Below are positions 42,043-50,643 of a DNA stretch of 64,000 bases, in pieces. A model generated the notes under the pieces. It did no database searches and had not been told where the DNA came from. It saw only the letters and a list, made by a program, of their open reading frames with translations. How positions within the stretch are numbered: position 1 is the first letter of the stretch; each line of letters starts with the position of its first letter. The stretch covers positions 310,001 through 374,000 of the forward strand of contig JACKDU010000003.1 in assembly GCA_020633335.1 (NCBI GenBank), in the 5' to 3' direction. Position numbers and translations under genes: made by a program. The stretch comes from Myxococcales bacterium (lineage in GTDB: Bacteria > Myxococcota_A > Polyangia > Nannocystales > Nannocystaceae).

Positions 42043-43166
42043 CGCCCGCCCCCGGCGATCGCGGCCGCGACCCGCTCGGCCTCGCGGGCGATGTCGTGGA
42101 TCTGGCCGGTGAGGGGGTTGCGAAAGCCGACGAAGAAGAGGCCGGGGGCCGCCTCGGCGCCGAAGACGGTCGGGTAGCCGCGCTCGTCGAGGAGCCCCTC
42201 GCTCCCCTCGAGGAAGGCGGCGATCCCGGCGCGGTAGCCGGTCGCCAGGATCACGACGTCGACCGGGTGGGCGGCGCCGTCGACGGTGTGGACGCCCTCG
42301 GCGTCGAAGCGCTCGATCCCGGGGATGACGACGATCTTGCCCTGGCGGATCAGCGCGACCGTGCCGACGTCGATGAGCGGGATCTGCTTCTCGCGGAGCA
42401 CCTGCGAGACCGGGCCGAGCTTCGGCCGGCGGATCCCCCAGCGCGAGAGGTCGCCGACGACGAAGCGGAGGAGCGAGAGGGTGATCTTGTCGGCGAGCTT
42501 GGGGGGCAGGTGCTGCATGATCCGCAGCGAGGTGATCTGGGCCGGGAGCCCGAGGAGGTCGCGCGGGACCACGTGCACCGGCCCCCGGATACAGAGCTCG
42601 ACGCTGCTCGCCCCGTGCTCCCAGAGGTCGAGCGCGATCTCGGCCCCGGTGTTGCCGGCCCCGACCACCAGCGCCCGCTTGCCGCGGAAGGGGCTCCCGT
42701 CGAGGTACTTCGAGGCGTGGAGGATCGCCCCCGTGAAGCCCTCCTCGCCCGGCCAGGTCGGCTCGTGCGGCACCCGGTTGTAGCCGGTGCAGACGACGAC
42801 CGCGTCGGCGCGGGTGCTCCCCGAGGTGTGGGTGAGCTCCCAGGCGTCGCCTTCGCGGCGGACCCGGGTGACCTCCTCACCGAAGCGGGGCAAAAGCTCG
42901 AATTTGGCGGCGTAGGCCTCGAGGTAGTCGACCACGTCCTGGCGCGCCGGGTAGGTCGGCACCTGCTCCGGCCACCCGAGCCCCGGGAGCGCCGAGTGCT
43001 CCTTGACGGTGTGGAGGTGGAGGCGGCGGTAGTGGTTTCGCCAGGTCGAGCCGACCGCCTCGGACCGCTCGAGGATCGTCGGGTTGAGGCCGCGGCGCCT
43101 GAGGCAGGCCGCGACCGCGAGCCCGGAGGGGCCGGCCCCGAGGACGACGACGCGCTTCTCCGACAT
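42039..43166 (-). CDS. Flavin-containing monooxygenase (FMO/YUCCA-like)
   Basis: 375 aa from ATG 43166. FAD-binding motif 'VVVLGAGPSGLAVAACLRR' at the N-terminus, the FMO fingerprint 'FTGAILHASKYLD' (FxGxxxHxxxY), the NADPH-binding 'VVGAGNTGAEIALDLWEHGA', and 'VVILATGYRAGI'. It would oxygenate a nucleophilic N or S, or a related small substrate. Translationally coupled to the Rieske oxygenase. TATCCT lies 6 bases before ATG, with no ribosome site. Upstream extension to 43322 is excluded by this and by the family start. Confidence 0.92.
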   Translation of the reverse strand: MSEKRVVVLGAGPSGLAVAACLRRRGLNPTILERSEAVGSTWRNHYRRLHLHTVKEHSALPGLGWPEQVPTYPARQDVVDYLEAYAAKFELLPRFGEEVTRVRREGDAWELTHTSGSTRADAVVVCTGYNRVPHEPTWPGEEGFTGAILHASKYLDGSPFRGKRALVVGAGNTGAEIALDLWEHGASSVELCIRGPVHVVPRDLLGLPAQITSLRIMQHLPPKLADKITLSLLRFVVGDLSRWGIRRPKLGPVSQVLREKQIPLIDVGTVALIRQGKIVVIPGIERFDAEGVHTVDGAAHPVDVVILATGYRAGIAAFLEGSEGLLDERGYPTVFGAEAAPGLFFVGFRNPLTGQIHDIAREAERVAAAIAGGGR

Positions 43167-43172
43167 CGGCCG

Positions 43173-43178
43173 AGGATA
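43173..43178 (-). promoter_or_regulatory. -10-like hexamer TATCCT, 6 nt before start
   Basis: Minus-strand GATATCCT then six bases and the ATG of the flavin monooxygenase. It would drive the FMO-Rieske unit as a leaderless message. Confidence 0.45.
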
Positions 43179-43223
43179 TCGCAACCCGGGGCGCGGCCTC
43201 CCGCCGATGACGACGGCCCGGCC

Positions 43224-43255
43224 GCGCGAGGAGGGCGCAGCTCGGGCGCCTGCTA
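43224..43255 (+). repeat. Copy 2 of short intergenic repeat
   Basis: Shares a 17-base identical block GCGCGAGGAGGGCGCAG and TCGGGC...CTG with 38978-39008. It lies between the FMO start and the stop of the next gene upstream. It may be a dispersed repeat or structured RNA motif. Confidence 0.5.
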
Positions 43256-43900
43256 GGACGCGAGCTGGGTCGCGTGGTCGATCCACGCCTGCACGAGGTG
43301 GACCTGGTGGGCGACGGTCCACGCCCCGTCGCTCTCAAAGCGCCAGCCGTTGAGCCAGAGGCGGGCGCCGCGGAGGCGGGCGAGCTTGCGGTGGAGGTAG
43401 ACGAGGTCGCCGCCGTGCTCGAGGAGGACGCGGCGGAGCCCGTGTCGGCCCTCGAGCGGCCCCCAGAGCGCGAGGCGGTGCCAGGGCTTGCCGTCGATCT
43501 CGAGGCGCTCCAGGTGCTCGGGGAAGGCGGCCTCGGCGTGGGTGAGGAGGCCCTCGAAGTCGTGGGCCCGCGAGGCCCGGAACTCGAGCGCGAGGTGCTC
43601 GGGCGCCGGCCGCTCGCCGAGCTCGCGGGTGAGGCCGAGGCGGAGGGCGTGGTAGACCCCCTCGACGACCCCGGGGAGCCCCGGCGAGAGCTCGATCAGC
43701 GCGTCGATCGCCGGCGAGCGCCGGGCGCCCGCGAGGTGGGCGACGATCGCCCGCTGGCGCCCCGGCAGCGCCCGGGCGAGGGCGACCAGGCGGGCGCAGG
43801 TGGCTGCGTCGAGCGGCGCGGCGAGGCGCACCTCGAGCTCGCGGAGGGCGTCGCTCGCCGAGCCCGTGGCGGCGCCGCGGACCTCAGCGTCGCCGCTCAA
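43253..43900 (-). CDS. Hypothetical protein overlapping smpB
   Basis: 215 aa. I do not recognise it. A helical N-terminal half ('LRELEVRLAAPLDAATCARLVALARAL', 'SPAIDALIELSPGLPGVVEGVYHAL') is followed by a mixed half with 'KPWHRLALWGPLEGRHGL' and 'RGARLWLNGWRFESDGAWTVAHQVHLV'. No signal or membrane segment. It begins inside the end of smpB (4-base overlap), suggesting translational coupling in a SmpB-unknown pair on the minus strand. Confidence 0.75.
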   Translation of the reverse strand: MSGDAEVRGAATGSASDALRELEVRLAAPLDAATCARLVALARALPGRQRAIVAHLAGARRSPAIDALIELSPGLPGVVEGVYHALRLGLTRELGERPAPEHLALEFRASRAHDFEGLLTHAEAAFPEHLERLEIDGKPWHRLALWGPLEGRHGLRRVLLEHGGDLVYLHRKLARLRGARLWLNGWRFESDGAWTVAHQVHLVQAWIDHATQLAS

Positions 43901-44370
43901 CGGTGCTCCCGGATCGCCCGGTCGATCTCCCGCTTCTGGTCGCGCTCCTTGATCGACGCCCGCTTGTCGTGGACCTTCTTGCCCCGACAGAGGGCGATCT
44001 CGACCTTGATGAGCCCGCCCTTGGCGTAGACCTTGAGGGGGATGATGGTCAGCCCCTCCATCCGCACCGCCTCCGAGAGCCGGTCGAGCTCGCGGCGGTG
44101 GAGGAGGAGCTTGCGCGGCCGGATCGTCACGTGGTTGCGGGCGTGGGCGAGGACGTACTCGGCGACGTGGGCCTGGTAGAGGAAGAGCTCGTCGCCGCGG
44201 AACTGACAGTAGGCCTCGGTGAGGCTCATCTTGGAGTCGCGGATCGACTTGACCTCCGAGCCATAGAGCTCGATCCCGGCCTCAATGCGCTCGATCACCT
44301 GGTACTCGTGGAGCGCCCGGCGGTTGGCGGCGAAGACCTGGCCGTCGCGATCTTTGGTGGTCCGGGGCAC
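43897..44370 (-). CDS. smpB: SsrA-binding protein SmpB
   Basis: 157 aa from GTG 44370, normal SmpB size. Clear family motifs: 'NRRALHEYQVIERIEAGIELYGSEVKSIR', 'YCQFRGDELFLYQAHVAEY', 'RPRKLLLHRRELDRL' and the basic tail 'GKKVHDKRASIKERDQKREIDRAI'. Binds tmRNA and rescues stalled ribosomes in the cytoplasm. The start is uncertain because no purine-rich site precedes it; the next upstream frame has no better start. tmRNA (ssrA) itself was not seen in this window. It lies 14 bases after the comF stop on the same strand. Confidence 0.95.
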   Translation of the reverse strand: MPRTTKDRDGQVFAANRRALHEYQVIERIEAGIELYGSEVKSIRDSKMSLTEAYCQFRGDELFLYQAHVAEYVLAHARNHVTIRPRKLLLHRRELDRLSEAVRMEGLTIIPLKVYAKGGLIKVEIALCRGKKVHDKRASIKERDQKREIDRAIREHR

Positions 44371-44384
44371 GGGGAGAAGGGAGG

Positions 44385-45029
44385 CTACGGGAGGGCCCGG
44401 AGGAGGGCAAGCCCGACGACCTCGGCGGCCCCGGCGGCGTAGAGGGCCGCGCGGCCGGCCGCCAGCGTCGCGCCGGTGGTGGTCACGTCGTCGATGAGGA
44501 GGATCCGGCGGCCGGCGATCGCCTCCTTTGGAGCGCGGGCGACGAAGGCCCGCCGGAGGTTCTTGGCCCGCGCCCGGCGATCGAGGTCGGTCTGCGGGGC
44601 GGTCGCCCGGGTCCGCCGGAGGAGGCGGGGCGCGAGGCGGGGGCGGGGCCCGGCCGGCCAGCTCCGATGGAGCCAGAGGGCGAGGAGGGCGGCCTGGTCG
44701 TAGCCGCGGGCGAGCGCCCGGCTGCGGTGGAGGGGGATCGGCGCCAGGAGATCCCAGGGTCCCCGCTCGAGCTCGGGGGCGCCGCCGAGGAGGCGACCGA
44801 GGGGGCCGGCGAGGGCCGGCTGCCCGCCAAACTTGAGGCGGGTGACCGCGCTCCGGAGCGGCCCCTCGTAGGCGAAGAGGGCGCCGATCCCGTCCTGGGC
44901 GCGGGCGGCCGCCGGCAGCGGGACCGCCTCCGGGGCACAGGCGGTGCAGAGGGGGAGGGGCGGCGCGGCCTCGCGGAGGAGGAGGCCGCAGCCGACGCAG
45001 GTCGCCGGGAGCAGGAGTCGAGCGAGCAC
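44385..45029 (-). CDS. comF: ComF family phosphoribosyltransferase-like protein
   Basis: 214 aa from GTG 45029. It opens 'MLARLLLPATCVGCG' with the ComF zinc-finger pair (CVGC...CTAC) and ends with the phosphoribosyltransferase loop 'RRILLIDDVTTTGAT'. ComF proteins take part in DNA uptake or handling of recombination intermediates. A longer frame begins inside the palindrome 45080-45095 and was rejected, since the extra residues (MSQGTCSKKLAQ...) lack family similarity. Operon with smpB downstream. Confidence 0.9.
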   Translation of the reverse strand: MLARLLLPATCVGCGLLLREAAPPLPLCTACAPEAVPLPAAARAQDGIGALFAYEGPLRSAVTRLKFGGQPALAGPLGRLLGGAPELERGPWDLLAPIPLHRSRALARGYDQAALLALWLHRSWPAGPRPRLAPRLLRRTRATAPQTDLDRRARAKNLRRAFVARAPKEAIAGRRILLIDDVTTTGATLAAGRAALYAAGAAEVVGLALLRALP

Positions 45030-45079
45030 CCGGGCGGGGTCGGCCGTCGACCGGCTCCGTTGCGCCAATTTTTTGGAGC

Positions 45080-45095
45080 ATGTCCCTTGGGACAT
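45080..45095. repeat. Palindrome ATGTCCCTTGGGACAT
   Basis: Identical to 34115-34130 over 18 bases including the following GT. On the + strand it is followed by TTTTT and would serve as a terminator, but no + gene precedes it. It lies 50 bases upstream of the comF start. Confidence 0.65.
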
Positions 45096-45254
45096 GTTTT
45101 TCCGGCGCTGACGGGGGAGATCTCACCCCTGAGAACGGGCCACCCTCCGGTGTGCAAGTATGTGCGATCCCCGCAGACGTCCGCCCGGTGGAGCTGCATC
45201 TCGCGGGGGACGGGACGCCAGCGGGCTGCGAACACACTTGCGCACCCAACGCCC

Positions 45255-45273
45255 GGATCCCCCGTGGGGATCC
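45255..45273 (+). repeat. Hairpin GGATCCCC-CGT-GGGGATCC
   Basis: Perfect 8-base inverted repeat with a 3-base loop in the region upstream of the gene at 45545. No T-tract. A possible operator or leader structure. Confidence 0.45.
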
Positions 45274-45544
45274 TCGTTGCATGTGCACCGGACACGAATC
45301 GCCGAATTGGAGATCGCCTGGAGATCGCTCGCCTCTGCGAATGTGTCGAAGTCGGCGGATACCATCGACCGGCGATTGGCAAGAGGCCGCGGAGCCCGCG
45401 AATTGCCCTCAAAAGCGACGAATTCGTCGATTGTCGTGTCTCGCCCCCAAACGCCCGATGAAGCCCACGAATTTCACTGTTTCGAGGAAATGGCGTGGAT
45501 CGCAGCCCTCATATCGGGAAGAAATAGAAGAAGGAGGATCGACC

Positions 45545-46018
45545 ATGACACCACGCGATCTCGGATCTCTCGCCGCTGCCCGGCGCTTGACGTCGGCTCC
45601 GTTCGTGGTTTCCCCGGGTGACCTCGCGGCCCACGTCGAGTCCACCTTCCTCGGCGAGGTCGTCGGCGCCTGCGAAGAGTGCCTGACCACCGGCGCGATC
45701 GTCGGCGACGACGGCGGCTGGCCCCGCGGGATCCCCCCGCAGCTGGTCGCCGGCCGGGCGATCGCGGCGCTGACCCGCGCCCCGGCGCTGGCGGGGGCCC
45801 GCGTCGAGGTCCGCGACGCCGGGCGGATCCGGTCATCCGGGCCCTGCGTCGTTGGCGAGCCGCTCGTCGCCTGGGCGGAGGTCCGGGCGCTCTCGCGCTG
45901 GCAGCCCGGGCTCGCCTACCTCACCCTCGACGTCAGCGTCCGCCGACCGCAGGGGCGCGAGCTCGTCGCCTTCGAGCTCGTCCTCGAGGTCGAGGCGGCC
46001 GAGGTCGACGCCGCCTGA
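45545..46018 (+). CDS. Hypothetical protein, hotdog-fold-like
   Basis: 157 aa. The AAGGAGGA site six bases upstream fixes ATG 45545; an in-frame ATG at 45458 would add 29 residues with no merit. Text such as 'PPQLVAGRAIAALTRAPALAGARVEVRDAGRI', 'PCVVGEPLVAWAEVRAL' and 'GLAYLTLDVSVRRPQGRELVAFELVLEV' follows the beta-strand pattern of hotdog-fold MaoC-like proteins, but the catalytic Asp/His pair of MaoC is not evident. Family call tentative. It is followed 15 bases later by the P460-like gene. Confidence 0.6.
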   Translation: MTPRDLGSLAAARRLTSAPFVVSPGDLAAHVESTFLGEVVGACEECLTTGAIVGDDGGWPRGIPPQLVAGRAIAALTRAPALAGARVEVRDAGRIRSSGPCVVGEPLVAWAEVRALSRWQPGLAYLTLDVSVRRPQGRELVAFELVLEVEAAEVDAA

Positions 46019-46020
46019 GG

Positions 46021-46026
46021 TATCCT
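46021..46026 (+). promoter_or_regulatory. -10-like hexamer TATCCT, 7 nt before start
   Basis: GGTATCCT directly after the previous stop codon, then seven bases and the ATG at 46034. It implies the second gene has its own start of transcription despite the 15-base gap. Confidence 0.45.
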
Positions 46027-46033
46027 GGGGCCC

Positions 46034-46525
46034 ATGCCGCGCCGGCTCGGGCCCCTCCTCTTGATCGCCGCCGCCGCCCTCGCGGCCGCCTGCGATCGTG
46101 ACAGCGCCGCCGCCGACGAGATCCTCGATCAGATCGAGCGCGACGACTTCCGCAACTCCTACGAGCGGGCGCCCCGCTGGGATCGGCGGCTGCGGACCGA
46201 GGCCTCGCCCCACGGCTACTGGATCGACATCTACGTCAACGAGACGATGAGCGACGCGATCGCCGCTGGCGTGCCGATCGACGCCTGGCCGCAGGATTCG
46301 CTGGTGGTCGCCGAGGGCTGGACGACCGAGGACGACGAGGGCCGCGAGTTCCTCCTGGTGATGGCCAAGTCGGACCCGGCGACCAACGCCTGGTCCTGGT
46401 ACGAGTGGCGCGGCGAGGACGACCTGATCTACGCCGCGCCGGAGGTCAGCCAGTGCGTCCGCTGCCACGAGGCTGGCGAGGACCTGGTGCGGTCCTTTGA
46501 GCTGCCGCCGATCATCGATCCCTAG
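46034..46525 (+). CDS. Cytochrome P460-like heme lipoprotein
   Basis: 163 aa. Signal peptide and lipobox LAAACDRD. 'WIDIYVNETMSDAI' and 'WPQDSLVVAEGW', 'EFLLVMAKSDPATNAWSWYEW' and the terminal heme motif 'QCVRCHEAGEDLVRSFEL' match the cytochrome P460 / cytochrome c'-beta-type domain: a single c-type heme at the C-terminal end. In known relatives it oxidises hydroxylamine or binds NO; here only the fold is supported. Extracytoplasmic. It converges on the LCAT-like gene 6 bases away. Confidence 0.75.
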   Translation: MPRRLGPLLLIAAAALAAACDRDSAAADEILDQIERDDFRNSYERAPRWDRRLRTEASPHGYWIDIYVNETMSDAIAAGVPIDAWPQDSLVVAEGWTTEDDEGREFLLVMAKSDPATNAWSWYEWRGEDDLIYAAPEVSQCVRCHEAGEDLVRSFELPPIIDP

Positions 46526-46531
46526 GCGCGC

Positions 46532-47926
46532 CTAGATGACCTCGAAGACGTCCGCGACCGCGTGCACGCCCTCGCCGCCGCGGACCGTCACGCGGTAGAC
46601 CCCCTCCGCGAGGGCGGGGAGGGCGATCGGCCCGGCGAGCGCGTCCTCGGCGATCTTCAGGCGGTGCAGCGGCTCGCCGCCGGCCGCCGCCGCGATCTCC
46701 ACCTCGAGATCACCCGGCGCCTCGCTCGGCTCGATCCGCGCCTCGATCGGCGCGTCGGCGGCGTAGAGATCCTCGATCTCGAGATCGAGCGTGACCTCGT
46801 CGTCGGCGAAGAATTGCATGAGGTCGATCGTCGCCCCGCTGATCACCCCCTCGATGTGGTGGAGCACCTCGGGGGCGTTGTGGAGGGTCGCGTGCTTGGT
46901 CGCGACGAAGAACTCGCGGCCGGCCCGCGAGAGCTCGATCGGCGTCGCCGAGATCCGCGAGACGGTCGCGTCGCCGTCGATCTGGCGCCCGCGGATCGAG
47001 TCGTCGGCGATCACCTTGCCGCTCGGGTCGAGGCGGGCCGAGACCTGGGTGCGCTGGCGGGTGCCGACGACCGGGTAGAGCGTGTAGCCCTCGGCCTCCC
47101 AGCGGGGGTCGCGGCGGTTGGTCTCGACCGCGGACTGGATCTCGCGGTTGAAGGCGAGGCCGGCGGCCGCCCGCGCGGGGTCGACCCCCGGGATCCCGGA
47201 GGTCTCGCCGGGGCGCCGGAGGACCCCGTCGCCGCCGTCGTAGCACTCCCAGATCGGCAGGAACTGGGTCGCGCAGGTGCACGACTTCACGAAGTCGCCG
47301 ACGTCGACCTGGAGGGGGCCGACGCCCATCGTCATCCCGTTGGCGAGGGAGGTGAGCGCCTTGATCGCGCCGCGGTGCGGGGTGCCGAGGGTGATGAGGG
47401 AGCGGGTGTCGACCCAGCCGCCGAGGCACTCGAGGTAGTAGCGGGCGACCAGGCCGCCCATCGAGTGGGCGATCAGGGCGACCTGCGCCCCGGGGTCGCC
47501 GATCCGCTCGCGCCAGGCGCGGAGGCGGGGCTCGATCGCCCGCGCGAGGGTGCGGGCGGCGTAGCGGATGTCGCGTCGCCAGTCGTAGGGGTGCTCGTAG
47601 TAGTTCACGCCCTCGCTGAGCTCGAGGCGGGCGCGGAGGTTGTGGAGGACCGGCCCGTAGAGGTCGATCTTCCAGAGCCCCGGGAGCATGTGGACGCCGT
47701 CGACCAGGCGGGTGGCCTTGATCCCGTCGCCGATGTCGTCGTCGGTCGGCGAGTCGGCGCCGAGGCGGAGGGCGGCGATCGTCGCCCCGCGCGAGAGAAA
47801 CGCGCGGGCGGCCATCCCGGCGCTCGGTCGCCAGAGCGCCTCGCCCTCGCGCTCGAGGACGGAGCCCATCAGGCCAGGGACGAAGACCACGAGATCACGA
47901 CACGCCAATTGACCTTCGACCCGCAT
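46532..47926 (-). CDS. LCAT-like alpha/beta hydrolase (lipase/acyltransferase)
   Basis: 464 aa. 'DLVVFVPGLMGSVLEREGEALWRPS' is the characteristic lecithin:cholesterol acyltransferase-like opening, and 'VALIAHSMGGLVARYYLECLGG' holds the catalytic Ser. 'LITLGTPHRGAIKAL' follows. The C-terminal 90 residues are a beta-strand domain ('VYRVTVRGGEGVHAVADVFEV'). No signal peptide, so it is probably cytoplasmic or released by other means. A GAGGAGGA site precedes ATG 47926. Substrate unknown; lipid ester hydrolysis or transfer by family. Confidence 0.85.
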   Translation of the reverse strand: MRVEGQLACRDLVVFVPGLMGSVLEREGEALWRPSAGMAARAFLSRGATIAALRLGADSPTDDDIGDGIKATRLVDGVHMLPGLWKIDLYGPVLHNLRARLELSEGVNYYEHPYDWRRDIRYAARTLARAIEPRLRAWRERIGDPGAQVALIAHSMGGLVARYYLECLGGWVDTRSLITLGTPHRGAIKALTSLANGMTMGVGPLQVDVGDFVKSCTCATQFLPIWECYDGGDGVLRRPGETSGIPGVDPARAAAGLAFNREIQSAVETNRRDPRWEAEGYTLYPVVGTRQRTQVSARLDPSGKVIADDSIRGRQIDGDATVSRISATPIELSRAGREFFVATKHATLHNAPEVLHHIEGVISGATIDLMQFFADDEVTLDLEIEDLYAADAPIEARIEPSEAPGDLEVEIAAAAGGEPLHRLKIAEDALAGPIALPALAEGVYRVTVRGGEGVHAVADVFEVI

Positions 47927-48071
47927 CCGCCGTCCTCCTCAGGAGAATGTCTCATCGACCAGGAACCAAGAGACACGCGAGGTGCCCTGGTCACCAGGAT
48001 ACGTCCGCGCTCGCGGCCGCGGCAAGGCGCGCGGGCGCCCCTGCGGCTGGCCGGCGCGCTCCAGCGCGCGG

Positions 48072-48890
48072 CTAGCCGATCTTCCGCTTGATCGCCGGGT
48101 GCTGGGCGAGCGAGAGGACCCCGTGGAAGCGCCCGGCCACCAGCCGCTTGAGCCGCCACATCAGCTTGCCGTCGATCTGCGGGACGACGTAGAGGTCGTT
48201 GCGCTCGAGGCCGGCGAGCGCGACCTCGGCGATCGCCTCGGCGCTCCAGCGCGCGCCGGTGACCAGGCGGGTGGTCGTGTCGCTCAGCTTGGTCGGCGCC
48301 CGCGTCTGGGTGTGGATCTGCGAGCGGAAGAAGGTCGGGCAGAGCGCCGTGACGTGGATCCGCTCGCGCTTCAGCTCGGCGTGGAGGGTCTCCGAGAGGG
48401 CGACGACGCCGGCCTTGGTGACGTTGTAGGGGGCCATCATCGGCGCCGAGAGGAGGCCGGCGGCCGAGGCGACGTTGAGGATGTAGCCGCCGCCCGCCGC
48501 CCGCATCCGCGGGACGAAGGAGTGGCAGCCGTAGATCACGCCCCAGAGGTTGATGTCGACCGCCCAGCGCCAGTCCTCGAGGGAGACCTCGCCGACCCGG
48601 CCGACGACGGCGACGCCGGCGTTGTTGGCGAGGATGTCGGCGCCGCCCCAGCGCTCGTCTGCGCCCTCGGCCAGCGCCTCGACCTGCGCCGGGTCGCGGA
48701 CGTCGCAGGCGACCGCGTGCGCCTCCGCGCCGCGATCGCGCGCGGCCGCGGCCGTCTCGGCGCAGCTCGCCGCGTCGATGTCGGCGAGGAGGAGGCGGGC
48801 CCCGCGGGGAGCGAGGGCGAGGGCGAGGGCGCGGCCGAGGCCGCTGCCAGCGCCGGTGATCACCGCGCGAGGCGCTCGTGGGAAGGGCAT
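48072..48890 (-). CDS. SDR family NAD(P)-dependent oxidoreductase
   Basis: 272 aa. Rossmann motif 'AVITGAGSGLGRALALALAPRG', 'ILANNAGVAVVGRV', and the catalytic 'SAAGLLSAPMMAPYNVTKAGVVALSETL' (Ser, Tyr, Lys). The C-terminal basic stretch 'LMWRLKRLVAGRFHGVLSLAQHPAIKRKIG' is seen in lipid-related SDRs. TAGGGT with seven bases before ATG supports the start. Reaction unknown. Confidence 0.93.
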   Translation of the reverse strand: MPFPRAPRAVITGAGSGLGRALALALAPRGARLLLADIDAASCAETAAAARDRGAEAHAVACDVRDPAQVEALAEGADERWGGADILANNAGVAVVGRVGEVSLEDWRWAVDINLWGVIYGCHSFVPRMRAAGGGYILNVASAAGLLSAPMMAPYNVTKAGVVALSETLHAELKRERIHVTALCPTFFRSQIHTQTRAPTKLSDTTTRLVTGARWSAEAIAEVALAGLERNDLYVVPQIDGKLMWRLKRLVAGRFHGVLSLAQHPAIKRKIG

Positions 48891-48897
48891 CGCGCGG

Positions 48898-48903
48898 ACC
48901 CTA
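48898..48903 (-). promoter_or_regulatory. -10-like hexamer TAGGGT, 7 nt before start
   Basis: Minus-strand GCTAGGGT, then seven bases and the ATG of the SDR gene. Confidence 0.45.
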
Positions 48904-48942
48904 GCAGGTCACCCAGGGCGCGGGAAGGTCGGCGCTGCGGCG

Positions 48943-50538
<1,596 letters not shown>

Positions 50539-50544
50539 GGCCCG

Positions 50545-50550
50545 ACGCTA
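50545..50550 (-). promoter_or_regulatory. -10-like hexamer TAGCGT, 6 nt before start
   Basis: Minus-strand GGTAGCGT, six bases, then the ATG of the GNAT-nitrilase gene. Confidence 0.45.
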
Positions 50551-50643
50551 CCACAGCGCCGGATCGCCTCCGATGCGGTCAATTGCGAGCCATCGCCGCC
50601 CGCACGGGCGGGGGGAATTGCGATAGCCTGAGCCCGCACGACG

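Larger units (their letters stand above)
45030..45544. other. Gene-free region with hairpins and lower GC
   Basis: 515 bases with no convincing gene. Features: palindrome 45080-45095 followed by GTTTTT, a perfect 8-bp hairpin GGATCCCC/GGGGATCC at 45255-45273, and an imperfect inverted pair around GTGTGCAAGT (about 45153) and CACACTTGC (about 45231). The right half is clearly AT-richer than the rest of the window. It ends with a strong AAGGAGGA site before 45545. Probably a long regulatory leader or old insertion. Confidence 0.45.

Noticed and set aside
45030..45095. ComF start at 45095 inside the TGTCCC palindrome
   Set aside because: The extra residues have no ComF similarity; the family start fits GTG 45029.
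43897..45095. Possible tmRNA gene near smpB
   Set aside because: Region read on both strands; no tRNA-like ends or tag frame seen.
45458..45544. Upstream in-frame ATG for the hotdog-like protein
   Set aside because: The AAGGAGGA site six bases before ATG 45545 is far better, and the added residues show no conserved pattern.
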